From contig VXAZ01009675.1 in the NCBI GenBank assembly GCA_013399875.1, forward strand, positions 1 to 64,000: a stretch of 64,000 bases of DNA. The letters run 5' to 3'. Positions 53,099-64,000 of this stretch are shown here, in pieces. This DNA is from Gymnorhina tibicen (lineage: Eukaryota; Chordata; Aves; Passeriformes; Artamidae). The stretch's first letter is position 1, and every line of letters starts with the position of its first letter. The position numbers and the translations under genes were made by a program. The notes under the pieces were generated by a model that made no database searches, was not told where the DNA came from, and was given only the letters and a program-made list of their open reading frames with translations.

Positions 53099-53632
53099 GA
53101 TGCCTCTGCAGAGCCTTCCTACTTGCAGCACATCAACACTCCAACCCAACATGGTGTTGTCTGTGAGCTGACTGAGGGTGCACTCAGTTCCCTCATCCAA
53201 TCATTGATAAAGATGCTAAACTGAACTGGCCCTGGTACTGAGCCCCGCAGGACACCACTGGTGACCAGCTGCCTGCTGGATGTAACTCCATTCACCACCA
53301 CTCTTCAGGCCCAACCATCCAGATTTCTTTTCCCAACACAGGGTACAATTGTCTAAGCCATCAGTAGCCAGGTCCTCCATAAGAATGCTGGGAGAAAATA
53401 TCAAAGTTTTTACTAAAGCTCAGGTAGATGACATCCACAGCCCTTCCCTCATCTAACAAGTGGGTTGCTCTGTCATAGAAGAAGATCGGGTTGGTCAAGC
53501 AGGAGCTGCTTTTCACAAAGTCATGCTGGCTGGGCCTGATTGCCTGGTTGTTCTACATCTATCACTCGATGACACTCCAGATGATCACTTCCATGACCTT
53601 CTGCAGTACCTGCAGGAGGACAGGCCTGCAGT
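53099..53632. repeat. Right copy of an exact 534-bp duplication
   Basis: Identical to 52564-53097. After 53632 the CR1 sequence continues normally (TCCCTGGATCCCC), as it should after the end of the left copy, so removing one copy restores a continuous element. Confidence 0.95.
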
Positions 53633-54115
53633 TCCCTGGATCCCCTTTGTGGCCCTTCTAGTAGATGGGTGTCACAGTGGCTAACCTCCAGTAAACTGTG
53701 TCCTTCCCAGTTAGTCAGGGATACTGAGAAATGACTGAAAGTGGCTCAGAAAGCACTTTCGGCAGCAATCTCAGTACCCTTGGGTGCATCCCATCCAACT
53801 CCTTTAACTTGTATGTGCAAGGGGTGTAACAGGTCACTGACCATTTCTCCTCGGATTATGGGGACTTCATCCTGGTCCCCATCTCTGTCTTCCAGCTTTG
53901 TGAGCTGGGTACAACTAGAACAGTTGCCCTTACCCTTAAAGATTGAGGCAAAGAAGGCATTCAGTACCTCAGCCTTTTCCTAATCCCTTGTCACTGTTTC
54001 CCAACACCACCAAATAAGGGATGGAGATTGTCCTTGACTTTCCTTTTACTGTGAATTTATTTAAGGAAACATTTTTTATTGTCTTTTATTACAATAGCCA
54101 AACTAAGTTCAGAAT

Positions 54116-56414
54116 TAATGTTCATCCACTGCTGGTAGCAGATCTCTTCCTGGGGGGTCTGGCAGGGGACACATGGGACGTTGTTTCCATGAAGGCCAAG
54201 GAAATGAACACAGGGTATCTCAGCCTTTGACATATCCGCTGACCCTAATTCAAGTGCTTCATTTAGCTTCATGATGACATGTTTGGTTTTTATTCTTTAT
54301 ATTCACCTGTGCAGATAGAAGTTTGTCTTTTTGCCCTTGGTGTCCTTTGGCAATTTCAGTCTTAACTGAAGTTTGTTTTTTCCAGTGATATTCTGCATGC
54401 CTATGAAATGTTTCTATGGTCTTCCCTTGCTGCCTGTCCTCATTTCCACCTACAAAGATCATTTGCACTGGGGCCCAGTCATGTGTTCCCATTTATTCAA
54501 TATGGTCTTGTGACAGGTTGACTATCTTCCTGAAAATCTGGATGACTTGGAGTTTAGAGACGATTGCCTCTATAGATTTTCCAGTTTTCTTTACTTCAGC
54601 TGCAGTAGTTCCCCAATGGTTTCACCACTAGGGAAAAAGCCTTGCCTTGAGTCAGCAGCAGTTGTCACAGCCATCTGGCATTTGAGTTGTCCTTCATACA
54701 CTGCTATGTTATTTACTGCTGCACAAAAAATGCATAATACTTGCAAGATTAAAATATATCAGACTTTGCTTTCTGTGTGACTAGTCCTTGAGTCCTTCAT
54801 TGCATGTCCTTCAAGATTTGGTTGGGTGTTGCTCTGATGTTGCTGTAGAGGTCTGGGCTATGTTCCAGTTTTAAAGCCGTGCTCCTCAAGGGAGATCCCT
54901 GAGCAGTGGTATGTCTCCCTTGGTAGTGGTGTCTTTCTAGCAGATATAAAACACGTCGTGAATCTATTGTATATGGGAGGAACTTTTAACCTGGAAGACT
55001 TATCTGAAAGGAACTCTTGAAGACTCTTGCACAAATGGGAACTTGTGGACTTGCCACAGTTGCAGTGGATAAGAAGAGGAGGACTTTCCCCTGTGTGATA
55101 ATCATAAACACTGATGTGAGAATAAAAACCCTTAAGAACTAGCTCTGAGCCCATCAGAGCACACTTCTGTGAATAAAGGTAAATCTGGAAGGAGAGGAGG
55201 TAGTACAGCCCCATGTGAGTAATTTACAAGGTGTTGTACCTTTTAGTCTTTGGAAAATGCTCAAAACACAGCCTCAAGTTGCACAGAAAATGAGACTGCT
55301 AATCTAATTCTGAACCAACCTCCATGTGAAGAATAGCCAACTCACCAGCTATCACACTTGATCAGCAGTCTGTACTGGAAAGCCCCAGGAGACATCCACA
55401 GTTTGAAGAGCTGATATACTTAGTGAAGAACAATTTTTCACGTGTGTGTGTATTTGTAGGTGTGTTTCAAGGAATTTGCACTCCTAAGGTACTTTTTGCA
55501 ACATTAGGTTTCATTCTTAGGGACTTTTATTTTACTTTAATTTAAACTAAAAAAATGCAGAGAACAGGTATGATTTGTTTTGTTTTGTTCCAAACAGGAA
55601 ACAAACATACAAACTGGAGTTTGTATAATTTCCACAATTTCATTTATGGATATGTCTTCATATGTTGTTTGTGAATTGAAAGAGGGCACACTCATACGAC
55701 TGCTAGATATTTTTCTTGTTTAGTGTAATGTTTCCTTTCGTGGCATATGTTCTCAATTTCTTTTTTTTCCTTTAGCACCATTAAGTGACATTTTTTTACT
55801 ATGAGGAATAAACAGCCAAACAGTTCCTGTTCCTCAGTTATCTACATCAAGTGAATTTTTATTGCTCCTTTGTATTGACTACATTACTGCTGTTTTCCAT
55901 TGAGCCAAAACTTCATCATATTTCTACAAGTTCTTTCCTCAAGGTTACTGCTACAAAATCTCTAACTAATTCCTCCTAGCTCTCCTTTTTCTAGGCTCTT
56001 TTCAGATGTATGTCTTTTCTGAAGATCTATGAGCGGCTCGTAAGCACAAGTACAGGGTACCTTTGATGTGAAAGCCAATTCCTCTCACGTATTCTTCTAC
56101 CGACCCTACAAATTAATCTTTTCTGACTTCCTTTCCAGAAGCTTTACTCCTCCTGAGCATAGCTCTTTCTTCACTGGTAAGCCCTTTCTTCTACTACTTT
56201 AAAAGCCTTTGCATGTTGTGGATGATCTCTTATTTAGTAGACTCTCTTCCTGATTTTTAAGGGAATGGAGAATAAAAGCTATTTTTTTCTGGTTCAGTAC
56301 AATTCCTCAAGCACCACCCACTTTGGAGTCTTACAGTATATTCAATTGTAGTGGGTAAAAACAATGTGTGCTAAGGTTTGCAGTTTGCCTGCAAAGTGAG
56401 ATGAACAAATATTA
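54116..56414. other. Unique sequence beside CR1, no gene seen
   Basis: No recognised family. Two minus-strand ORFs, 77 codons at 54259-54492 and 71 codons at 54057-54272, lie just 5' of the CR1 in its orientation, and a 118-codon one lies at 54858-55214. They do not resemble CR1 ORF1, the CR1 endonuclease or any other protein I know. Confidence 0.45.
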
Positions 56415-56465
56415 TTACACCAATGGGGGAAGGACAAACTGAGGCATGGAGAGATGCTGCAACTG
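56415..56465 (-). mobile_element. Possible MIR SINE remnant
   Basis: GGACAAACTGAGGCATGGAGAGATGC resembles the antisense MIR core, in which AAACTGAGGCACAGAGAG is the most recognisable part, with an upstream ATTATTACACCAATGGGG that fits loosely. Only about 50 bases are similar. Such old remnants are rare but known in birds. A chance match cannot be excluded. Confidence 0.3.
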
Positions 56466-57639
56466 AGTGTAGCTAAACATTAAATAAACTCAGTATAATA
56501 TGAAGCACATAACAGTGATCATAATTATTAATTACATAATTATTATTGGTTTAGTTGCTGTAGGTATATTTCCAGCCACTGAAATAATATGTGATCTTGA
56601 TTTTTACTATAGCACAAAGAATATACTCAATCAATATATGGCTCTGACTGGAGATCTTATTGCTACTTAAATAAAATCAGAACAACCTAATGGCTACAAG
56701 TGGATAAACAACAAGCATACCACTGCAAAGGCAGACTGAGGCTTAAATAAGTAACTTTCTGCTGTTCTGTGAGCACAAGTTGTAGGATTTTCTGCTGAGC
56801 AGAATGGCAGTCTGAGACTACGTGTTTAAGCCCAATGACATTAAATCAACTTTGTATCAATTCCCACTAAGCTTTACCTGTTCTGTTCTTCATGCTTGCC
56901 CTGCAGAGGTAGGCGTAGCTCAAAAGCTAAGCAGCAATATTTTACAATGTCAAGTAACCTGCCAAAGCTTCCCAAAGTTGCTTTTTCTTTGAACTTTCCT
57001 GTTAGTCAACTATTGACTGCATCGTTGCCTGTGTTTCACTGGCTCTTTGCTCTTTTTATTCTAAATTGAACTTTTAAATTTTAATATTACAAGCAAAATA
57101 TTCTATCTGCCCTCTCAGCTTAGAAAATGTTATTTAAACAAAATTAAGCATTGTTAAAGTCAGGTGAACGGGTAATTACACGGTATGTATCTTGGTTTTA
57201 AGCTTTAGGTTCTTAGGCATTCAGTCAGAGCAGTAGGTGAAATCTGAAGGAAAAAAACCACCCGTTACCGCCTGGTTTTCTAAAAAATGTAGAGACAGAA
57301 TTTATTATTGGAGTAAATTAGTACCAATAAGTATATGAATAAAGGAAAACAAATACTAATAAACAAAGAAAAGAAATGGAATTAAGCCTCCTCTTGGTCT
57401 TGGAAAGCACAAGAAAAGGTTTGGATCATATTTACTTGGGTTACATGTCTTGAGCCATGTGTAGGAAAGAAGGCATAGAAGGACTACTTGTGGTGAGAAG
57501 TTTTTCTGCCAGAATTATTCTTCCTCATTTTGGGATTGATATATAAAATTATCAGGGAAACAATCAGATTGCAGTTCCTTTTTCAATTGCTACACAAACT
57601 GAATTTACCTCATGTAGGCTCTCAGTAGCAGGAGCCTAT
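56466..57639. other. AT-rich unique sequence, no gene seen
   Basis: No recognisable gene or repeat. Confidence 0.5.
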
Positions 57640-58089
57640 ATGTCTTCTCTTAAGCCCTTCCCAAAGCCTCACATCATGGAAAGGTGTAAGGCTGGGTTAG
57701 ACAAGAGTTATACACCCCACTTCAAACTATTTGTAGAGGGGTGGGATTTAGATCTGCTTATAGAAGATACCATGCTCCTGTCTTGCTGGATTCTCAGTGT
57801 GGCTCTCAGAAATTCATCTCCCAGCTACCAGAAGTGTCTGTACTCAGCTATTCACCTCTTGAGAGACTTCTCTGGTGGGCAGAGCACCCAGAGCACCTCC
57901 TGCAGTCAGCACCAGCAATTTGGAGAGTCAGATAGGTCCCAGCTTCTAGCAAAGCTTGAACGTTGGGACGGTTTTGTAGCATCATGGTGTGGAGTCCTTT
58001 CCCATTCTGCCCTGAATGCGAGACACTTCCAAACCAGATGTGTGATGTGGCTTCACTGGAGCCTGCATTGCAAGGGTGCCTGGGGTTAG
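57640..58089 (+). other. Unrecognised 149-codon ORF
   Basis: This is the longest ATG-initiated ORF in the window. The predicted product begins MSSLKPFPKPHIMERCK and is rich in Ser, Leu, Cys and Trp. It has no signal peptide, clear membrane segment or motif I know. The base composition is locally more balanced than in the flanks, which lengthens chance ORFs. A second, shorter ORF overlaps it in another frame (57741-57935). It could be part of a decayed repeat or an unannotated exon, but chance is the default. Confidence 0.15.
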
Positions 58090-61000
58090 GATGTGGCTTC
58101 TAATATGAAAATAAACTAATTAAATTCTGCCATTCTGTTGCTGGTACCCAACCTAACATAGGTGGCAAGCATGTTTCTCTAGAATTAGTGAAGTTAATTT
58201 TTGGTTTGGAGATACAGTAAGAAGAAATTGATTCTTCCACTGTGTCCTGTGGACATAGGAGGAAGCCACTATCATTGGTCCCTTTCCCAGGCTTAGGCAC
58301 TTTAAAAACAGCACAGGTGTTAAGAAGCTTGTTTGTTTTTAGGTTGGTGCTGCCAGCAGCATTGCTCTTGCTGTTTGAAGAGTCTCACTTGCCAATGCAA
58401 ATCTGGTCACTTTGTTCCTCCTCAGAGTCCCCCCTTTCTCTACCTCTACCTCTACCAGCCCATCTTCCCCTCCATATCTTCCTCCATTTTTCTGGACAGC
58501 TGACACTGGGCTGGACAGGCCAGTCACTCCTTTTCACCCCCTACAGAAACCTTGCTCAAAGTGGGACTCTGCTGCAGTAATTTCATCTGGAATTTCATAG
58601 CAGATTTCAGCAGCGCAATTGGATCATCTGCCTGCAGACACCTACACACTCTCCTGCCAGCTTGGCAGAGCAAAGCTTAACTTCTTCCCTTCATGTCCAG
58701 GTCTAGTTAAAATGGGATGTATTTTCACCATGAATCAACTCAGAGCTGAAGAAAATTGCAGACACCCATGGAAAATATCCAATAGAATTTAGAAAGATTA
58801 TACTAAATATGAACTACTAACATCATCATTTTTTTTATATTTCATTCTTCCAACTGAAGATTTTTAACAGCAGGAAAAAAGAGCAAATTACTTTTTGTCC
58901 CCCAACAACAGGAAAGACGTCACCTCCAGACTGTGTCCCAAGGTCTCTCACTACTCTCTTCCGTCAGCCTGCAATTACAATTCTCCTCTTTCTACTTGAA
59001 CACATTAACTGCAGCATTCAGGAGAAACCATTTCTGTAATCTTTCTGTCACTACCACACAGAATTATTTGGGGAAGGACATAATTATCCATCAGATTGAA
59101 AAGACTGGTTTAGAAGCACCCATCCAAAGCTCACACATCATTTGACAGGACTTCTTCCCAAGACAATTCTATATGCCTGCAGGGTGCTCCAAAGCTCACA
59201 GTGCTTGTTCAGTCTAAGCATTCATACCTCAAGCTAAAATAGACTGAAGAAAGCTTTTAAAATCAGTGTACAATTCATAAGACATAGCACTTGCTTCTCA
59301 TGCCATGGCAACTCTCTTGGTTGCACTTATGATTTACTTAAGCAGCTCAATTCCTGGATGGCTCTCCTTTTAAATTGTATTAGGTGCAGCACGTAGCTTG
59401 TCAATTGCCCTGGGAGGTAGTGGGCTGCTAAGTATTTGATGTTTGCTCTTATCTTTTTCCTTTTGTTTTCTTTTTTTCCTTAGAAGATAAGTTTCTTACT
59501 GTTCCTTTCCTGGCTTCTTCACTAAGATGCAGTCCTCAGAGTCTGACAATCTGTCGAGAACTTCCTGAAGTATTTATGGTGAGGGTGGGAGTAGAAAACT
59601 TGTTCAAGTTCATGATCACTTTTCCTTGGAACTGATTGTATGGGTTCTTCTCACCCACTTCAAAGCTAGATTCAGTTTTAAAACTTGGTAGTTAAAACAC
59701 TGTGTACAATACTATGGCTAAAATAATTTTTCCAAAAAGCATCTTGGCAAAATGTGCACTCCATGTTTAACACAGTTTATTTTGCATTAGAATTCTTGCC
59801 TCATACTACCCTTGCTTTTTATCTTACAGGTTTGCATATGTACATCTTCTCTCTGTAGGTGAACATCTTTAAAGGTCAGGCTGTTCCCTTTTCTTTTCAT
59901 CTTCTTATCAATAAACTCTGAAATCCTGACTTTTGTGTCCAGCTTTGAAATTGATGATGTCAGGCCAAGTTCAAACTGAGCAATATGTGTGAGCATGTGA
60001 TACCTTTAAGGATGATTTGCCAAGTCATGACCATCAAAGCTATGTTTTAGAGACTTAACATTGAAATCTCGCCAAGGAAAACAACTTCATGAGCTTTTAT
60101 TACTGTCTGTTCCTAAAGGAGGAATGATGATTCCATGGATCTTGCCTCTAAGCTCTTCTAATCATCCTTACTGTGCTCATTGCTGCCACAGGTTTTACAC
60201 TGTAAAAACAGATGAAGCAGAGGTGGCATCTCCATCTCAGATATGGAGCAAATCAGACTAATAAATTATCTTTCAAAGAAGGATTCCGTCAAAAATGTAG
60301 AAGTTTGGTACATGGGACAGCTCTGGTGATTCATTAGCTATTATTTTTTTTACACTACAATATGGAATATTTTTTCTGAACAGCATGTAGAAAACAGGCA
60401 TATTCCTGACTCACTACTGGGTAGCAACAGAGTTCTGCATTATATATGAGCCTCATTCCCACCCTGCCTACACTATTCTTATACTTTTCAAAATTCACAG
60501 AACTATATAGAATTCTGTTATTTCAACATGCAGTGGTTACATTAAAATGAACAAAATCTGATCACAACAAGGGAAGACACAAATTTATATGCCCTCTTCC
60601 CACCAATATCTAAACAGATCTCAACATAAGACATGCATTTTTAGTGAAAATTAGCATCTGAGAAAATGTCTGAAATGCAAGGAGCTTCTGAGAAAAGGCA
60701 ACGAGGTGAAGAATCTGGGCATTTAGTCCCGAGGCAGTCTTGCTGCAAGGTGGAAGCCTGGGCACTGGGACTCCTGTATGGCCTACCTGTTGTGAAGCTA
60801 GGACCTCTATCACTCACTGAGGGACTCCTCCGTGCCTCTGAGAGCTCCTGGGTGTGTAGTTCTTCTCTCAGGGTGAAAGAGTAGAGGATGCCACGGCTGA
60901 ACCAAGGACTTTACAGCTCAGTCTGACATCATTGTTTCCTTCCAGAACAAAACTTGCATTTTTTCAAAATTACACTTCTGCCTAGATGTTTTCCTTTACA

Positions 61001-64000
61001 GAACATTTCAAATTTTCTACTCTGTGCTCCAAAGCATAGTGCTTTTCCAGGGTGTTGAAGTTTTAGAATGGAAAAGAAGATTTTTGAATAGCGACGTGCT
61101 AACTAGTGCCTTTGTAATGGTTTTGGCAGGAAAGCCAGGGAGTGAACATACCCAGATCAAGTCTGAGGCACAAAGAAAAAGCAAGGAGATTTCTTAGTGG
61201 TATTGGTGCTATGCAAGCCTGCGAATACATACAGTGTTTATTCTTTTGGTCTATCAAATAAACACCATCCTTGTACATTTCAACTCAACTTCATGCCCAC
61301 CCTTCCTCTTCAGATAATGTATAGGAACTGCACAAAATGTTAAAGTTCAGTGCTACTGAGAGAATAAAACGGTTCAAAGTCAACCACATGGGGATGACAA
61401 ATACACAAGGAATTACAGCTACATTCCTTGGTGTAGTTTTTAGGGAGGTATGTGGCCACTCTCTCCAGTTTGAGTGGCCTAGATTCAAGCTGTCTCCCAC
61501 CTGGGAGACACATTGCTGAACCCTGACACTGAGCCTCATCCCTCACCCCTCCTCTCTGATTTTACAAGACTGATATTGGTCCCCAGATTTCCAATCCCAT
61601 AGTGCAGCTTGAGCATCCTTGCCCATCTCCGCATCCTTCCCTTTCTCATGAGCGTATTCTGTAAAGGAATATGCTGTTCTCCCTGCTGAAGAGACAATCA
61701 TTGCTCTGTGCTTTTTTTTCTCCTTCTAGAAACCTCCATTATCTGCAATGCAGCCCATTCTGCTGGAACCAGCTGCTCCTCGAAAAGGGATGAAGCAAAG
61801 ATTTATTATCATCAGAACATGTGGAAATTAGAAAATGCACTAATGGAAACCATTAATGTCCTCCTCTCAACAATCAGATGAATGGTAGATCAATGCGGTA
61901 TATTAATATATTGGAAATGATTTAAGATGATATAAACATTAAGTCTCAGATATTAGATGGGAAGAAAGCAAGCAAGACAAGGACAACACTCTAACACTCT
62001 ACTGTACCTAGGAAAAAAAACCCCACCATATTTTAAGACATATTTCCTGTCCAGTATTTTGATATCTTTAAAGAGATAATATTGAAAAACTGCTCTGTAA
62101 CCTTCCATAAGACCATCTAACTTTGATATGAAACAGTCTGTCTCCTTAAAAAGCAAATCTTTTTACCTGTAACAATGAATGAATTCTTTGTATTTTACAA
62201 GTAAAATAATAGTACTCAGAGTTTGCAGGCAGTAATTGTTACTTTTTTAATATCAATGACTCTTTTGTTTGCAGCTTGTGTATAACATTGTAAAAAGAAA
62301 TTACTAAATATGACTGATATAACAGTTGCAGTACCCACACACATTCAACATAAACCTCAAAGGAAATCCTCAAAGAAGGAAAGAAAAAAAACTAAAAAGG
62401 AAAATAACTGCACAAGTACTTTATACTAACCTGGCATCATGCATAAACAGAATATAATGTCTGTAAGTGAATGATTCTTAAGCTTTAAGGGATTAACTAA
62501 ATTTTTTATGTGGTCACATTTTTTGGAAAATATTAGAAGCCTTAGGATTCAAGAAATTTTCCTTCTCAGCTAAAGCTTTGCAAAGGTCAGTCCATTCCCA
62601 TTTTCAGGACTTAATCAAAATTCCTCAATAAATTCCTGTTGAATTGCTTTGTGTTGTTACTTGTGGGAGCATTTATGAAGGCCTGAAGATGATTTGAACC
62701 ACCACAAATCCCATAAATGAGAGGTCAGAAAGGTTACATTATGGCACTTCAGTGAAGAAATGAAAACAAACCATAAATTATCTCCACCAGAAGGACAGCA
62801 TGTTCAGCCAGATGTCACAGGCTTTGTCTTTCAATTGCTCACAGCTCTCCGACACTCTATCATGTTGCTCGGTTTTAATCACGTGTAATAGGTCACTGTG
62901 ATCAGGAGAATTCAGGACTCACATGTACATACTTAACATGCCAAGCTATAGCTGGGTAACGAGGGGAATTCTAACAGACTGGATACAGTAAAATATGTTG
63001 CTGAATTTATTTTTTTCAAGTTGTGACTGGAAGAGAAAACTGTGGCAAAAAAATCTATGGTTCACTTAATTTGGAATGAGGTTGTTGACAAAGAGTGGCC
63101 AAAATAATCTTGTCTGCTAGTGTTCTTAGTGTATACAGAAAAAAAATGAAGCTAGCAAATTTTAGAAGCTGTTTCATATTATTTCTAGAGGTTTTAAAAA
63201 ATCACAGTGGGGAGGACTCTATCTAAAGGATTCAATGTCACACCATTATGATGGGTACTAATTTATTTCATAATAAGTTTGGTTGCTATAAGTGCCTTCA
63301 TTGCTGTTAAATCATACTTCAGGGTAGCTAAGTGTGCCATTAAAATCATGTATTACTGACAGAGGCAATATTTATTTAATTTAATTTTATGGCATATCTT
63401 TCAAGCAGGACAAGAAAAAATACAGTGTGACCTTCTCCATGGCCAGGAAGTTTATTAGCATTGTCAAAGAGAGTCAGAATGAAACTGTACCCATTAACAC
63501 CAAACCCACTGGTACTATGGGATGTTTTATACTAAGAGAGGGTAGACAAAGAACAGAAAAGACATGGAACTCTTCTGGCCCATGGAAAGCATCGTCATAC
63601 CTAGAAGAGAGAGAACTCAAAAGGTGCAGTAGGGATTCTGGAATATGTGGGTCATGGTCTATTGAGGAGCCTAACTCTGGTTCAAGGAGGATGAATAAAA
63701 GCTTGGAAGAGGAATGAAAAAAACCCAAAGATTTAAGAAAGTACGTAGTGAAAAAGAGAGTTGATTAGGTACACTGAATGTCTCAGGAGACTAAAATATT
63801 GCCTTTCATCTCCAGGTCTTTGGTTCAAATCCAAATTAGGGCAGTTGTGACAAAAAAATATATTGCCATCAGATGTTGGTTTCTACAAATGGGGAATGTG
63901 GTCCATGTCAAGATGCTGTCAGAGAGGTACCGCAGCAGCCACCATTAACCAGTCCATGCTTGCATGCTGCTTTACAAAAGAACATGAGACCTGAATGATT
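58090..64000. other. Unique sequence, no gene seen
   Basis: A pyrimidine-rich patch lies at about 58420-58500. ORFs reach 112 codons (58242-58580) but partly reflect that patch. The 96-codon ORF at 63427-63717 has an 84-codon ORF on its opposite strand; neither is recognisable. No interspersed repeat was identified. Confidence 0.5.

Larger units (their letters stand above)
51768..54115 (-). mobile_element. CR1 LINE with decayed reverse transcriptase, minus strand
   Basis: The 3' end is at the left (AATCATAGAGC). The element extends rightwards through the 3' region into the reverse transcriptase part of ORF2. Minus-strand translation at 52584-52766 gives SGVLRGSVPGPVQFSIF, a clear match to the CR1 RT block before the FADD active site. 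The FADD region itself is altered and lies across a frameshift. Stops and frameshifts break the frame throughout, so the copy is dead. Similarity fades near 54115 with no endonuclease domain seen, so it is 5'-truncated. About 535 bases of the apparent length come from a duplication around an N at 53098. Without it the element would be roughly 1.8 kb. Confidence 0.9.

Noticed and set aside
63427..63728. 96-codon plus-strand ORF with an 84-codon ORF opposite.
   Set aside because: Neither frame resembles a known protein, and the overlap on both strands suggests low stop density by chance.
63800..63860. A tRNA-like T arm: TTTGG TTCAAAT CCAAA near 63827-63845, with a B-box-like GGTTCAAATCC.
   Set aside because: No matching acceptor stem, D arm or anticodon arm can be drawn upstream at tRNA spacing. 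At most it is a chance B box or a SINE scrap.

Overview
The window looks like AT-rich nuclear DNA from a bird. The main evidence is the CR1 LINE copies, whose 3' ends carry the avian-type ATTCTATG-like terminal repeat, together with class II-type endogenous retrovirus solo LTRs. A crocodilian or turtle source is less likely but not excluded. I see no bacterial or viral gene organisation. No open reading frame outside the repeats resembles a known protein; the longest is about 150 codons. The window is best read as a gene desert or the inside of a very large intron.

Layout. Positions 1-24092 are mostly unannotatable unique sequence. They are broken by a GC-rich island (about 2376-3765), a purine-rich stretch (about 12000-12390), a 21-bp-period tandem duplication (9522-9562) and an inverted repeat (19516-19564). 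A short CR1 3' end lies at 24093-24267. The middle (32040-39760) holds two complete solo LTRs: 32040-32564, flanked by AATGTT, and 38714-39239, flanked by GTTTTC. It also holds two CR1 fragments (34896-35427 on the minus strand and 39487-39760 on the plus strand). A tiny CpG-dense islet sits at 48511-48656. The largest repeat block is 51170-54115, with an older CR1 3' end followed by a longer CR1 copy that still shows decayed reverse transcriptase. The last 10 kb is again largely unannotatable, with one MIR-like remnant and one 149-codon ORF of unknown meaning.

The most concrete anomaly is inside the large CR1. Positions 52564-53097 and 53099-53632 are the same 534 bases, separated by a single N at 53098. 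This is what an unmerged contig overlap looks like, so the duplication is probably an assembly artefact.

No group of genes works together here and I found no undescribed molecular system. The items of possible functional interest are the CpG islet, the two LTR promoters, the GC island and two weak exon-like candidates. All of these need comparison with transcripts or related genomes.
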